From Corynebacterium mustelae (GTDB lineage: Bacteria > Actinomycetota > Actinomycetes > Mycobacteriales > Mycobacteriaceae): a stretch of 64,000 bases of DNA. The notes under the pieces were generated by a model. The model saw nothing but the letters and a program-made list of their open reading frames with translations. It did not search any database and was not told the DNA's origin. Each line of letters opens with the position of its first letter. Position 1 is the stretch's first letter. Positions 46,132 through 56,161 of this stretch are shown here, piece by piece. The translations under genes and the position numbers were made by a program. Location of the stretch: assembly GCF_001020985.1 (NCBI RefSeq), contig NZ_CP011542.1:3100001-3164000 (forward strand), written 5' to 3'.

Positions 46132-47130
46132 CTATGCCGTAACGATCGGCACTACGTAAACCGCGATTGTGATACAGGCAAGCCACGCAAGGGCTAGGAC
46201 TTGAAGAGTTCGATCGGTTAGCGCGAGTTCGTCTGGTGCGCCACCTGCACCCCGATCAACATCGGCCGCATATCGCAGAATCGCCACGGTAAATGGCACC
46301 ATCGACACCTGGTACCAGACGGCAGTGGTGCTGTCAGATACCCGAGCCATCTCAAAGCCCCATAGGGCATAGGAAATTACGACGGCAGTCGCTGCCAAGG
46401 TCCAGACGAAACGCAAATAGGTTGGGGTATACCCTTCCAGCGACTTACGAATCTTTGCACCGGAACTTTGCGCCAACAGAATCTCGGCGTAGCGTTTGCC
46501 GGAAGCCATAAACAACGAGCCGAATGCTGCGACCAGTAAGAACCATTGTGAAAGGCCGATTCCAGCGGCAACACCGCCAGCCATGGCGCGCAGCATAAAA
46601 CCGGAACTGACCAGAGCAATATCTATTACTGGCTGATGTTTCCAGCCGAAGCAGTAACCCAGCTGTAACGCAATATAAACTGCCATAACAATCGCCAGAC
46701 CATGCCCCGACGATGCCACGTAGCTAACCCCTATTGAGGCGACGATGAGCAGCACCGCCATGACATAAGCCAATGTCACGGGCAACACGCCAGCAGCGAT
46801 TGGACGGAATCGTTTAGTGGGGTGAGCGCGATCTGCTTCCACATCGCGGGCGTCGTTAATCAGGTAGATTGACGACGCCGCCATGCAGAACACTGCAAAA
46901 GCAATCGCGATGTCGATCAACGTTTGGGCGTCGAAAAGCGCCTCGGCGCCAGCTGCAAGCGGGGCAGCTAGCACCAAAACATTCTTGACCCACTGCTTTG
47001 GCCGTAGCGCCTTGATTATCCCGTCAAAGAGATTCTTCGGGGGCTTTTTGCCGCTGGCCTCGTGTTGTTGTTCTTCAACAATGCCTTCGGTGTGCGGCTC
47101 GGAACCGATGATGCTAGATGAGTCAGTCAC
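46132..47130 (-). CDS. ubiA: Decaprenyl-phosphate phosphoribosyltransferase (UbiA family)
   Basis: The enzyme transfers phosphoribose from PRPP to decaprenyl phosphate, the first step to DPA, the arabinose donor. The 332-residue membrane protein has the prenyltransferase motif NDARDVEADRAHPTKRFRPI. The start is GTG at 47130, overlapping the stop of the phosphatase gene (TAGTG), behind GGAGGAAAGGAAA. A GTG at 47148 would overlap more and is less likely. Confidence 0.94.
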   Translation of the reverse strand: MTDSSSIIGSEPHTEGIVEEQQHEASGKKPPKNLFDGIIKALRPKQWVKNVLVLAAPLAAGAEALFDAQTLIDIAIAFAVFCMAASSIYLINDARDVEADRAHPTKRFRPIAAGVLPVTLAYVMAVLLIVASIGVSYVASSGHGLAIVMAVYIALQLGYCFGWKHQPVIDIALVSSGFMLRAMAGGVAAGIGLSQWFLLVAAFGSLFMASGKRYAEILLAQSSGAKIRKSLEGYTPTYLRFVWTLAATAVVISYALWGFEMARVSDSTTAVWYQVSMVPFTVAILRYAADVDRGAGGAPDELALTDRTLQVLALAWLACITIAVYVVPIVTA

Positions 47131-47648
47131 TACTTTCCTTTCCTCCACCGTGCGGGTAGCTTATTCGAAGCATTAGCGACAGCCTCCGCCGTCGCGGCAC
47201 CCACGAGTGCACCAGCAAGCACGTCCGTGGGATAGTGAACACCTAGCACCATACGGGAAAGCATCATCACTGGCACACCAATCAGGGGCAACGGGTTACG
47301 CGTAATCTTTGCAAGGCTCACCAGCGCCGCCGTGGTTGATGTTGCATGTGAGCTCGGGAAACTCAGCTTGCTCGGTGTGCCTACTCCTACCGCAATGCGC
47401 GGATCGTGGGGGCGTTTACGCCGCACGATTCGCTTGACGACGACACTGATCGCGTGACTTAAAAGCGCAGCGACAATCAATTTCAGCCACTGGCACCGCC
47501 GGTTTTTATCTATCAATGCCCCCAGTGCACCAAGCCCAATCCAGCCCAGTGCATGCTCACCAAAGTGACTAAGAGCTCGGGCACCGCTAAGAATCCCTGG
47601 TTGTGCAAGTTTTCGTTGCACGGCAACAAGAATGTCTGATTCAGTCAT
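47130..47648 (-). CDS. PAP2 phosphatase, probable DPPR 5-phosphatase
   Basis: This 172-residue membrane PAP2-superfamily protein has the three phosphatase motifs: KRIVRRKRP, FPSSHATS and SRMVLGVHYPTD. In the mycobacterial and corynebacterial loci the gene next to ubiA encodes the phosphatase that removes the 5-phosphate of decaprenyl-phosphoribose. The gene is six bases after glfT2 and overlaps ubiA. Confidence 0.88.
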   Translation of the reverse strand: MTESDILVAVQRKLAQPGILSGARALSHFGEHALGWIGLGALGALIDKNRRCQWLKLIVAALLSHAISVVVKRIVRRKRPHDPRIAVGVGTPSKLSFPSSHATSTTAALVSLAKITRNPLPLIGVPVMMLSRMVLGVHYPTDVLAGALVGAATAEAVANASNKLPARWRKGK

Positions 47649-47654
47649 GCCAAG

Positions 47655-49634
47655 TTACGCCTTTTCACCCAATTCTGGTTCGAAAATTTCGGCCCATGCT
47701 TCTCTACTCACCAAACGTGGATGGGCAGCGCGATAATCTTCCCGCAGCTGATCGAAGCGCTCCGTCAGCTGCTTGTGCAGCGCGCGAGTTTGTCGGAACA
47801 AATCCTTAGCTTTCTCCAGATCCCGCTTCCGATACACAACTCCCCGACCGTCTGCGGTGGTTACCGTAGCACCGTCGACCCGTGAAAGTGAGAACCAGCG
47901 TGCTTCAATGGGGGCAAAGTTCGCTTGTGGCACTTCATAGTGTGCGGGATCAGCTGGGCGCAGGGAATGCTTAATGCCCTTCGCCAACCACACTGCTTTT
48001 TTAATCGGCGCCAACCTGCCGCCGATGTCCTTGGTTGGCACGCCCGGCGCCCCAGAGGGGCGCGGCAAATCCGCAGCAGACGGCAAGATAACTGCATCAG
48101 GATAGGTCTTGCGGATGGCGGCGATACGCGGCAGCGAGCTTTCCAGAATGTCAAACAGTTGATCTGGACCAGCAAGGAAATCTTTGATCGCCTCAATCTG
48201 AATTGCCACCGTCGAGTATTCCAAGCACATCAAGTGCTTGATCGTGGCCTTGAGCATACTGCGCACAATGCCATCGATTGGCCCTTCGTGCTGCATAGCT
48301 GCGACGATCAACCGGTTCCGCAGATGGAAATACGCCTGCCAGTCGATGGCATCATCCTTATCCGACCAAGCCATATGCCAAATCGCGATACCCGGCCAGG
48401 TTGCGGTTGGGAAGCCGTGTTGTCCTGCCCGAAGCCCATATTCCGCGTCGTCCCATTTGATAAACAGCGGTAGTGGCTGGCCAATTTTCTCCGCCACCAA
48501 CCGGGGGATCATGCACATCCACCAGCCGTTATAGTCCACGTCGATTCGGCGGTGCAGGTCCCGTGAATTAGGCGCATCTGGCCTGTCGCCAAACTTGCCG
48601 CGATCAGACAGTGGGTGGGCGGCAAAATCGTGGTCGTAATGTACGTGTGGCGCGGACGTCCACATGAAGTCATGCCGACCGACGACCTCACCCATCGAAT
48701 GCAGGTGGCTACGTTCCTGCAGATTCAGCATTTGCCCACCTATAAGCATCGGGGTTTTTGCGTAGCGGGCGGCAGCTAATGCCCGCAAAATGGAATCTGG
48801 TTCAATGGCGATGTCGTCATCCATGTACAAAATGTAGGGCGATTTCGCCGCCCCTGCATCGCCATCGCCCAGGGCCTCATACATTATGCGAGAGTAACCG
48901 CCTGAGCCGCCGAGGTTGCCCTGACGAAACTCGAAGAACCTACCCGCGAAATGCTTGGTTGCTTGGACATAACCCGGCTCGTCAGCTGGGTGCTTATTAC
49001 CTTGATCCGGCATGATGATGGCATCGATCACGGCATCAACTTCTGGGTCTGATGCCAATGCCTCAAGTGCTGCAACCGCGTCTGATGGTCGGTTAAAAGT
49101 GGGGATACCCACGGTGACACGCGGCTCAAACGGCCCCACTTCGACACCGTCCGGCATAATCTGCGGCTTAGGAGCGTGCGGCGCAAACCATCCAGCAGCC
49201 GTTATTGTCACATCGGATTCTGCGGTGAGATCCCACCACATCCAGCCACCATCTTCAAAAGGAGCGAGTGATAGTTCAAATTCCGCCACCCCATCGGTAA
49301 CAACCTCGCCAGCAACAGCAATGCGTGCACCATCGATCTTCGAGCGGAACACGTCAACCCGAGCTGTTCCACTGACTTCTACTTTCAGAATGACCGAGTC
49401 CAATTGCGACCAACGGCGCCAGTAGCTTGCAGGAAAGGCATTGAAATAAGTAAGGAAACTAAGCTCATTGCCTGCCGGTACCGTAATTGATGTGCGATCC
49501 GACCACGTTGCACGGCCGGTGTTGTATTCCGACTCGATTAAATACAACATGCGTACGTCATGGGGCTCGCCAAGACGCGGCAGGAGGAATCGCTGAAGCT
49601 GATTCTCTTTCATGTAACTTTTGAGCCTTTCCAC
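47655..49634 (-). CDS. glfT2: Galactofuranosyltransferase GlfT2
   Basis: GlfT2 is a bifunctional UDP-galactofuranose transferase that elongates the galactan chain. The 659-residue protein has an N-terminal beta domain, a GT2 domain with VGIPTFNRP and the DDD metal motif in LYMDDDIAIEP, WHMAWSDKDD with catalytic residues, and a helical C-terminus. The start at 49634 is GTG. An ATG seven codons inside with an upstream AAAGG is also possible. Confidence 0.95.
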   Translation of the reverse strand: MERLKSYMKENQLQRFLLPRLGEPHDVRMLYLIESEYNTGRATWSDRTSITVPAGNELSFLTYFNAFPASYWRRWSQLDSVILKVEVSGTARVDVFRSKIDGARIAVAGEVVTDGVAEFELSLAPFEDGGWMWWDLTAESDVTITAAGWFAPHAPKPQIMPDGVEVGPFEPRVTVGIPTFNRPSDAVAALEALASDPEVDAVIDAIIMPDQGNKHPADEPGYVQATKHFAGRFFEFRQGNLGGSGGYSRIMYEALGDGDAGAAKSPYILYMDDDIAIEPDSILRALAAARYAKTPMLIGGQMLNLQERSHLHSMGEVVGRHDFMWTSAPHVHYDHDFAAHPLSDRGKFGDRPDAPNSRDLHRRIDVDYNGWWMCMIPRLVAEKIGQPLPLFIKWDDAEYGLRAGQHGFPTATWPGIAIWHMAWSDKDDAIDWQAYFHLRNRLIVAAMQHEGPIDGIVRSMLKATIKHLMCLEYSTVAIQIEAIKDFLAGPDQLFDILESSLPRIAAIRKTYPDAVILPSAADLPRPSGAPGVPTKDIGGRLAPIKKAVWLAKGIKHSLRPADPAHYEVPQANFAPIEARWFSLSRVDGATVTTADGRGVVYRKRDLEKAKDLFRQTRALHKQLTERFDQLREDYRAAHPRLVSREAWAEIFEPELGEKA

Positions 49635-50486
49635 AAATGATCTTTAAAGATTGTGGTTCTAAGCGTAGTGGGTTGTACCTAGCTGCGCCCAAAACAACGC
49701 GGTTTTTTCGATATTGAGAGTTTTGAGCCCGGCACTCCGGAGTATCAATAGAGAATATCTAAGAATTTTCATTAAAAAACACTTTTAACCAATAACGTAC
49801 TCCCGATCCCGCCAACGATAACCATGCAGACCCAATTATTCTTTTTCAACGCATGCATTAAAGCATCACTGGCCACAGGTGGTTTTATCGTGAAAATTTT
49901 TCCACCCCGAGCTTTACATGGGGGTAATTTTCCCCAATGCAACATTTAGAAACCCAATAATTAATCATAAACTTTATGCAAAATTAAACTTAACTAAAAC
50001 TTAACTTGTTATTAATTCTTAGAAATGTTTACACATACCACCCCTTGATGTCAGCAAGTTTTAGCGATAGTGCTTCGGGGTGAAAATTACCGTTTGCTTA
50101 CCTGTTACACACAGACATCAGACCCCCAGCCGACAGCACTACTTAACTGATTCAACCTCGCATTTATCGTGCAACACATAACTGAAAACGCATATATTTG
50201 ACACCAATCACCCACAACAACCATGCCCGACCAGATCCCCACCGACGCCAAATCATACTGGGATTTTTTCATTCACTAACAAATTTTCCGGTCGCTTCGC
50301 ATACTAGCTACAGCCCTACTTAGCGACGGGGTTAGACCGCTTTTTCTCCAACGCGCTGTACTAAAGTCAACAACCGAAACGGATAGACGCAATTAACTAA
50401 CTCCGGTTAGCTTTCCTAAGTTACGTAGCCGTTCATTCTTATCGAAATGGTTTAACGGGGGCTTTTATAAGCTCCCTCTGTAGAAA
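49635..50486. other. AT-rich intergenic region between glfT2 and the adhesin gene
   Basis: 852 bases with low GC contain no gene that I can support. A TTAACT/TTAATC-rich stretch (49961-50020) and short A/T runs suggest promoters for the divergent genes. No clear -35/-10 pair was picked, and no tRNA or riboswitch pattern was found. Confidence 0.45.
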
Positions 50487-52208
50487 ATGTTGGGTTATAT
50501 GTTTCTTCGACTCAATCGCACAACAACCAGGTTCGCATTCTTTGTGAGCCTCTTTATGGCCGTGATTCTGGCACTCGGATTCGCCACCGCAGTGCGACCA
50601 GCCTACGCACAAGACAACTCCACCTCAAGCATCGAAATTGGCAAGAAGGTGAAGATCAAGAAGCAAGCCACATGGGGCCGAGTCATTGTTCGTGAAAATG
50701 GCAGCCGCATCAAAGCACGGTTATTCCACACAGATCTAGGACTTCGCGCCTACTGCATCGAGTACGACGTTGACGTATTCGAAGAAAACGACGCTACAGT
50801 TACGTCCAAATGGATAGGGTTCCCTGGTAACAACAATTTCAAGAACAACCCAGAAGCCGCACAAAAGATCAACTGGATTGCAGCTAATAGCTTCCCAGCT
50901 ATTTCAAAGGAAGAACTATTAGCCAACGCTGGTATTACCGCCCCAATGGATGATGAAACGGTCATTTCCGTCACCCAGGGCGCAATCTGGGATATAGCTT
51001 CCGATGACTTTAAGTACGAAGCCCTTGAGGGTTCCAGCCCGGAGCAACACGAGCAAGAGCAAAAACTCTTTAACTACCTCAAAGACAACCCCGGCCGGGT
51101 CGAATCCACCGGTATGGAGGAGGCAAAGATCAAGCCGGTCATTGATAGCTCCAAAGCTATCCGCAAGGACAATGGCGTCTTTGGTCCCTTCGTTGTAACC
51201 ACTGGTGCTCGCGAACTTCAGGTTTCCGTTGAGCCTAAGGGCATCATCGTCGACGCTGAAGGCAATCCGATCGAAGCATCTTCCATAAGTAAAGATCAAG
51301 AATTCTATTTCAAGGTCGACGAAGAAAAAGGTAGTGCAACACTTAGCGCACGGGCTAGCGATAGCCTCATTGACGGCGCATTGATTATCACCGTCATCGC
51401 CACCGTGCACGGCCAGACTCTTATCGTGACTCACGATAAGAAGCGTGCTGCTTCAGCTGAACAAGCAATTAGCTGGGAAGGCACAGATCTTAAACTGGGT
51501 ACCACCGCAACCGATAAGCACGACAGTGACAAGAAGCTCTCCCATAAGGGCGGTACTGTGGTTGACGTGGTTGCTTACGAAGGTTTGATCGTCGGCAAGC
51601 AGTACACCATCAAGGGCGAATTGATGGAACGGCTTCCAGACGGCACAGCTCAACCAACCAACATCACCCAGGAAGTCACGTTCACCCCGGATACCCCTAA
51701 CGGCGAAGTCAAGGTCGAGTTCACGGTTCCGGAAGGCTTTGCTGGTAAGACCCTGGTTGTCTTTGAACGAGCATTCGATGCAAACGGAAAACTGATCGCT
51801 GAGCACACCGACATCAACGATGCTAAACAGACCGTTCAGGTTGCTGAATCCTTCTTGGGCGGCTCCATGGATTACGAAACCGGTGTTGCGACGACTGCCA
51901 TCGTCGCCGGCGGTTTGGTCCTCACCGCAGTCGGCCTGGTCGTTGCAACCCGCACCAAGACCCGCGAAGTCCCACCACTTGGCGAAAGCCCAGCCGCTCC
52001 TGCTGCACCTGTCAAGGGAATGCAAAAGTCAGAAACCCCTGCCCCACCTGCCAAGGGCGTGGCAAAGATCGAAGCTGCGAACTCCCCTGCGGCAAAACCA
52101 GCCCTAGCTAACACCGGTGTCAGCAGCATCATCCCGCTTCTGCTCATCGCATTAGCTGGTGTCACAATCGGTGGTGTTCTCATCAGCCGCAACCGGCGTC
52201 GCGGCTAA
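50487..52208 (+). CDS. Sortase-anchored surface adhesin with thioester and VaFE/ester-bond domains
   Basis: The 573-residue protein has a signal peptide (to about PAYAQ) and an N-terminal thioester domain with Cys90 (RAYCIEYD) and Gln164 (SVTQGAIWDIA, the TQxA motif). A middle domain follows, and then a VaFE-like T-Q ester-bond domain (TTATDKHDSDKKLS ... AKQTVQVAES). A hydrophobic stretch and Pro/Ala linker precede the sorting signal LANTG, a C-terminal helix and NRRRG. LAxTG signals are those of class E sortases. The protein could bind host molecules covalently. A strong terminator follows. Confidence 0.88.
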   Translation: MLGYMFLRLNRTTTRFAFFVSLFMAVILALGFATAVRPAYAQDNSTSSIEIGKKVKIKKQATWGRVIVRENGSRIKARLFHTDLGLRAYCIEYDVDVFEENDATVTSKWIGFPGNNNFKNNPEAAQKINWIAANSFPAISKEELLANAGITAPMDDETVISVTQGAIWDIASDDFKYEALEGSSPEQHEQEQKLFNYLKDNPGRVESTGMEEAKIKPVIDSSKAIRKDNGVFGPFVVTTGARELQVSVEPKGIIVDAEGNPIEASSISKDQEFYFKVDEEKGSATLSARASDSLIDGALIITVIATVHGQTLIVTHDKKRAASAEQAISWEGTDLKLGTTATDKHDSDKKLSHKGGTVVDVVAYEGLIVGKQYTIKGELMERLPDGTAQPTNITQEVTFTPDTPNGEVKVEFTVPEGFAGKTLVVFERAFDANGKLIAEHTDINDAKQTVQVAESFLGGSMDYETGVATTAIVAGGLVLTAVGLVVATRTKTREVPPLGESPAAPAAPVKGMQKSETPAPPAKGVAKIEAANSPAAKPALANTGVSSIIPLLLIALAGVTIGGVLISRNRRRG

Positions 52209-52231
52209 CCCACCAGAACCCAACGTCTCTC

Positions 52232-52263
52232 ACTGCCTCCGCAACCGCTGCGGAGGCAGTTTT
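52232..52263 (+). terminator. Intrinsic terminator of the adhesin gene
   Basis: A perfect 12-bp stem, ACTGCCTCCGCA (52232-52243) with 52249-52260, ends in TTTT. It lies 23 bases after the stop of the adhesin gene. Confidence 0.92.
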
Positions 52264-52397
52264 GGATTTGCACTCAAAGCTGCGTCGAAAAGCAAAGGTA
52301 CCCAAACCTGACATGCAATACCCCCTGACTTCGTGCGATAACCTTACTGACAGCAAGACTGCGAAATGAACCTTGAACGCACGGGAGGAGGTGACGA

Positions 52398-53723
52398 ATG
52401 GGAGAAAAATTATCAGTCGGGAAAAACCGCCTATTAAAACCACGTGAGCTGTATCAGTACACCTGGCCAGCATTGTTATCGTCTGTTGGAAGTATCTTCA
52501 TCGGAATAACTGACTCGTTGCTTATCTCTCACTATTCCACCGCAGCTCTAGCCGGGGTGGCATTGGGTGCGGCACTCTGTGAGCTTGTCATCAACATGCT
52601 GCAAGGTGGGTTAATGGCATATCGCATACTCGCGCCTAGGGCAGGAGGTCACGACGCACCTAACCGTGAAACTGCCGGATTGGCAATCGTGCTTAAAAGT
52701 TTGCTGCCGATCGCTGGGCTACTTGCAGCTGTCACCATCGCTTCCTCCATATATGGGTACTACTATTTCGACAACGAAACATGGTCACACGCGTTTTCCT
52801 ACAGTGCAGCACGCGCACCCAGCTTTGTAGCAATAGTCGCAAGCTCAGCCATGTCCATTACACTGATCACATGGGGCTTAACGCGCATCCCGTTACTTAT
52901 GTTCCTTATCTCTGCGCCGACAAACCTTGTCATAGATTATGTGCTCATTTACGGAGCCGGCCCGGCACCAGAATTAGGTGCGTTGGGTGCCGGAATTGGA
53001 AGCACCATCAGCACAATGCTGCCGCTTCCTGTGCTAATCGCATTAATCATGAAGAACCGTTCGCTAGTAGCCGACTCTACGGTGGCCGAACACTATAAAG
53101 GTTGGCAGAAGATGACGCGACCAGCGGTCTGGTCCGCCCTCGTGGATTATGGCGGGAATATAGCGTTCACAATGATTATCGCGGTTTCCGGCGCGGCGGC
53201 TGTCGCTGGGATGCGCTTCGGCGCGCAGCTTCATTTGCTAGCGTTCATCGTAATTTCGAGTGTCTCGTCGGCAGCGCTTTACATTTTGGGGAAAGAGTTT
53301 TCTACACACCGCAACACCATTAAAAAAGGCACCCCTGAGCTGCGCCGCACATTCTTCACGATCGGTTTTATCTCCGGCGGGGTTATTCTGCTGATAAGCC
53401 TGGCTGTTTCCCCGGTCATATCCCCCGATCCGGATGTGAACAGCGCGTTTAGGGTATCGGCGGTTATCGTTGCGGCACTGTGCCCGCTGGCCGGTGTGAC
53501 ATATGCGAATGTGACACTCTTACACTTATTTGGGCTAACCAATCACGAGTTCATAAGCAATGCAGTTGGTGTGTGGTGCGCTCAAATCCCTATAGCATTA
53601 GCGTTCTGCCTGCTAAGTGATGGCATATTGCCGTTTATTGGCATCGGTGCGTATTGGCTGTTTCGATGCGTGTTAAGCCATTGGCAAGTTACCCGATATG
53701 TCCAACTGACGAACGAAAAGTAG
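52398..53723 (+). CDS. MATE-family efflux transporter
   Basis: The 441-residue, twelve-helix membrane protein has the two-fold repeated MATE pattern, with VGSIFIGITDSLLISHYS in the first half and GNIAFTMIIAVSGAAAVAG in the second. MATE proteins export cationic drugs or metabolites with Na+ or H+. The ATG follows GGGAGGAGGTGA, one of the strongest ribosome sites in the window. No regulator is adjacent. Confidence 0.85.
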   Translation: MGEKLSVGKNRLLKPRELYQYTWPALLSSVGSIFIGITDSLLISHYSTAALAGVALGAALCELVINMLQGGLMAYRILAPRAGGHDAPNRETAGLAIVLKSLLPIAGLLAAVTIASSIYGYYYFDNETWSHAFSYSAARAPSFVAIVASSAMSITLITWGLTRIPLLMFLISAPTNLVIDYVLIYGAGPAPELGALGAGIGSTISTMLPLPVLIALIMKNRSLVADSTVAEHYKGWQKMTRPAVWSALVDYGGNIAFTMIIAVSGAAAVAGMRFGAQLHLLAFIVISSVSSAALYILGKEFSTHRNTIKKGTPELRRTFFTIGFISGGVILLISLAVSPVISPDPDVNSAFRVSAVIVAALCPLAGVTYANVTLLHLFGLTNHEFISNAVGVWCAQIPIALAFCLLSDGILPFIGIGAYWLFRCVLSHWQVTRYVQLTNEK

Positions 53724-53802
53724 CAAGTTTTACATATCTAAACTGCGTAACGTTTTAGTTGCACCCTTAAGGCGTCGAAAAGTAAAAAGCTACTATGAAA
53801 CC

Positions 53803-55152
53803 ATGTCTCGATTCTTCGCGCTTGTATCAGCCTTACTCTTTTCGGTGCTCACGCTCGGCGTTTTCGGCGGCAGTTACGCCTACGCACAAGTAGCGACCAG
53901 CGTCGAGATCATCGATCCCGACGACATCCTCAGCGAAGCAGAAGAACAGGACCTAACCACATATACCGAACAAGCACCGTTACCTGAACCGATCACTACC
54001 GTGACCTTCATCGTGTTACGCCATGGTGACGAACCTTTCAACGACTTCGTTGTTAACTATCTGAAATCCAACCGCCCCGATCTGCTCAACCCCACCCAGG
54101 ATAAATTCGCGGACGGTTCCGTCACCTTTGCGCTAGCCACTGAAAGCCGCCTCGTCGGCACGTATGTAGGGGACGACGTCGACAATGTCATTCAGCTGCG
54201 CAGCAACCCGGATCGGTTCGTTGACGAAATGAAGCCTGCGCTTGGCGACGGCAACTGGGTGGCCGGGCTCAAAACCGGTGTCGATACCGTCGCTGCAGGC
54301 CCGGAGGAACCCGGTTCGAATATCATTCCGATCATCCTTTTCTCCGGATTAGGAATAAGCACGCTCGGAGGGCTTTTCGCCGCAATCGCTGCCACCAGGA
54401 AGAAAACCCGCGCCACCGCCCGCGAACAATACGACTTCATTTCCCAAAACTACGGCCGACTCGCCCAGGAACTCACCCGTATCGACGTACAAGCAAACAA
54501 CCTCAATAACCCGCTTGTCGACGCCGAACTGCGCTCACAGTGGGAAGACATCCGCGACGGTTTCTTAGCCGTCCACGAGGACATGATGAGCCTGCCTGAA
54601 TTCAGCGGCCCCGAGGACAAAACCCTGTACAAACACGCCAAGAAAATCGCAACGATCCACGAAAAAGTGGAACAAGTCGTCGCCGCCGAGAAAAACCTTG
54701 AGACCTTGCACAAGCTGGAAACCGGCGACATCGCCACCCGACGCAACCAACTAGAAGACATCCGCAGTGACATCTTAAGTGGAAGCCTCAAAACCGAAAA
54801 GCCCGCTCACCGCGAAGCCATCACAGCCTTGCAAAATCGATGTGACGCACTTTTCAACCAGCTGGGGTCACCGCAGTTCATCTCCGACTACGCGCGGCTA
54901 ATCAAGGATTACCAGACGATTCTCACCCATGTCCGCGAAGAGCAATTCACACACGTTCCTGAAACCACTCACGCCCCAACGCTCGGCTCCTCCGATTGGC
55001 GTCCGGGTTATGGATACAACGGTTACGTGCCGTACATGATCATGCACACGATGGACCAAGAAGCCCAAGCCGCCACCTCAAGCAGTAGCAGCTCAAACAG
55101 CACCTCGTTCTCTGGTGGATTCAGCGGCGCGGGTGTCAGCGGCCGGTTCTAA
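53803..55152 (+). CDS. TPM-domain-like (DUF5129) membrane protein
   Basis: The 449-residue product has a signal peptide (to about SYAYAQ), an extracytoplasmic domain of about 150 residues (DPDDILSEAEEQDL, VTFIVLRHGDEP) resembling TPM/YgcG-type domains, one membrane helix (ILFSGLGISTLGGLFAAIAAT), a helical cytoplasmic region, and a Ser/Gly-rich tail ending in FSGAGVSGRF. This is the corynebacterial DUF5129 arrangement as I know it. Function is unknown. Its end overlaps the convergent PAP2 gene by 60 bases. Confidence 0.8.
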   Translation: MSRFFALVSALLFSVLTLGVFGGSYAYAQVATSVEIIDPDDILSEAEEQDLTTYTEQAPLPEPITTVTFIVLRHGDEPFNDFVVNYLKSNRPDLLNPTQDKFADGSVTFALATESRLVGTYVGDDVDNVIQLRSNPDRFVDEMKPALGDGNWVAGLKTGVDTVAAGPEEPGSNIIPIILFSGLGISTLGGLFAAIAATRKKTRATAREQYDFISQNYGRLAQELTRIDVQANNLNNPLVDAELRSQWEDIRDGFLAVHEDMMSLPEFSGPEDKTLYKHAKKIATIHEKVEQVVAAEKNLETLHKLETGDIATRRNQLEDIRSDILSGSLKTEKPAHREAITALQNRCDALFNQLGSPQFISDYARLIKDYQTILTHVREEQFTHVPETTHAPTLGSSDWRPGYGYNGYVPYMIMHTMDQEAQAATSSSSSSNSTSFSGGFSGAGVSGRF

Positions 55153-55674
55153 CCTCGTCATTCGATACGTCACCCACCACACCACGAGTGCGGTGGCGCA
55201 CCCTAAAACCGCACCCACGACAACGTCGCTGAACCAATGCACCCCAAGATACAGCCGCGCCGCCGCGACCAGCACCGCAAGTAACCACACGGACCATAAT
55301 CGCCGCCCACCAAAAACCACCGTCAGACTGGTAGCGGCGGCGAAAATAACCATCGTGTGCCCCGACGGCATCGCGGAACTTGTCTCTACCACCGCCCGCA
55401 CCGAAATAGGTGGCCGCGGGCGTTCCACAAATTCTTTAATCACGGTGTTGAAAATCCCAGCCAGAATCACCGAGGTTGCCATACCCCAGGCAGCTGGCTT
55501 CTTGCGCCACGCGGCGATACTACTAATCACAACCGCGTAGATGCACAGATACCTCGGGCGGGTCAGTTCACTGAGCACCGCCAAAAACTCAGTGAGCATT
55601 CCCACCCGATGTTCTACGAAGAATTCCAACACCACTTGATCCACCCAACGAAGTGTAATCGGCACTACCGCCAC
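55093..55674 (-). CDS. PAP2 family phosphatase
   Basis: This 193-residue, six-helix protein has all three PAP2 motifs: KEFVERPRP, MPSGHTM and RLYLGVHWFSDV. Substrates of such proteins include undecaprenyl or phosphatidic phosphates, and the substrate here is unknown. The 3' end overlaps the DUF5129 gene by 60 bases on the opposite strand. It is not next to the arabinan genes and is therefore a separate enzyme from that at 47130. Confidence 0.88.
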   Translation of the reverse strand: MAVVPITLRWVDQVVLEFFVEHRVGMLTEFLAVLSELTRPRYLCIYAVVISSIAAWRKKPAAWGMATSVILAGIFNTVIKEFVERPRPPISVRAVVETSSAMPSGHTMVIFAAATSLTVVFGGRRLWSVWLLAVLVAAARLYLGVHWFSDVVVGAVLGCATALVVWWVTYRMTRLEPAADTRAAESTRERGAV

Positions 55675-55700
55675 ACGGCACCTGGCCGCGCCACAACATC

Positions 55701-56127
55701 AAGTCGGAGATTCCACAGATCACGTCCCGAAACCGCAGGAGCGTAACCCCGCTGACTCCAAATCTCCGACTTCATAAATCCATCGGATAGCTGGTTGTAG
55801 TCCTGGTCAATGTAGCGTCCATCTTCTTCCGTCAAGTCGGAGATTGCCCACTGGGAGGCGTCGACAAGCGATAACTCGCCGCAAAACCGCAGGTAAAAAT
55901 GCGAACACACGACCGAAGTTTTGGAATCTCCGACTTCATACCAAACCACGCTGCCGAGACTGCTCCCGTTGAAAGCAAGCACCCGCGCTGCAACCACTCA
56001 CGCCCACGACGTGAAGTCGGGGATTGCCTGAAGCGAAGCACCGCAACGTCACTGGCACCGATAAAAGCCCAGTTCACGGTCGGGGACAACGAAGAAAGCC
56101 GGAGTTGCTTTCCGCAATCTCCGACTT
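55701..56127. repeat. Three copies of the IR-bounded element between PAP2 and NADAR genes
   Basis: Copies lie at 55701-55772 (72 bases), 55834-55936 (103) and 56014-56127 (114, with AAGTCGGGGATT at the left). The ends are AAGTCGGAGATT and AATCTCCGACTT. The first two share AAACCGCAGG in the interior with the element at 22930. The longer copy carries CGTCGACAAGC at 55859. No gene was found in 55675-56161. Confidence 0.9.
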
Positions 56128-56161
56128 CACAATCTTTCGGCCAGCTCACTCGCCGAATTGT

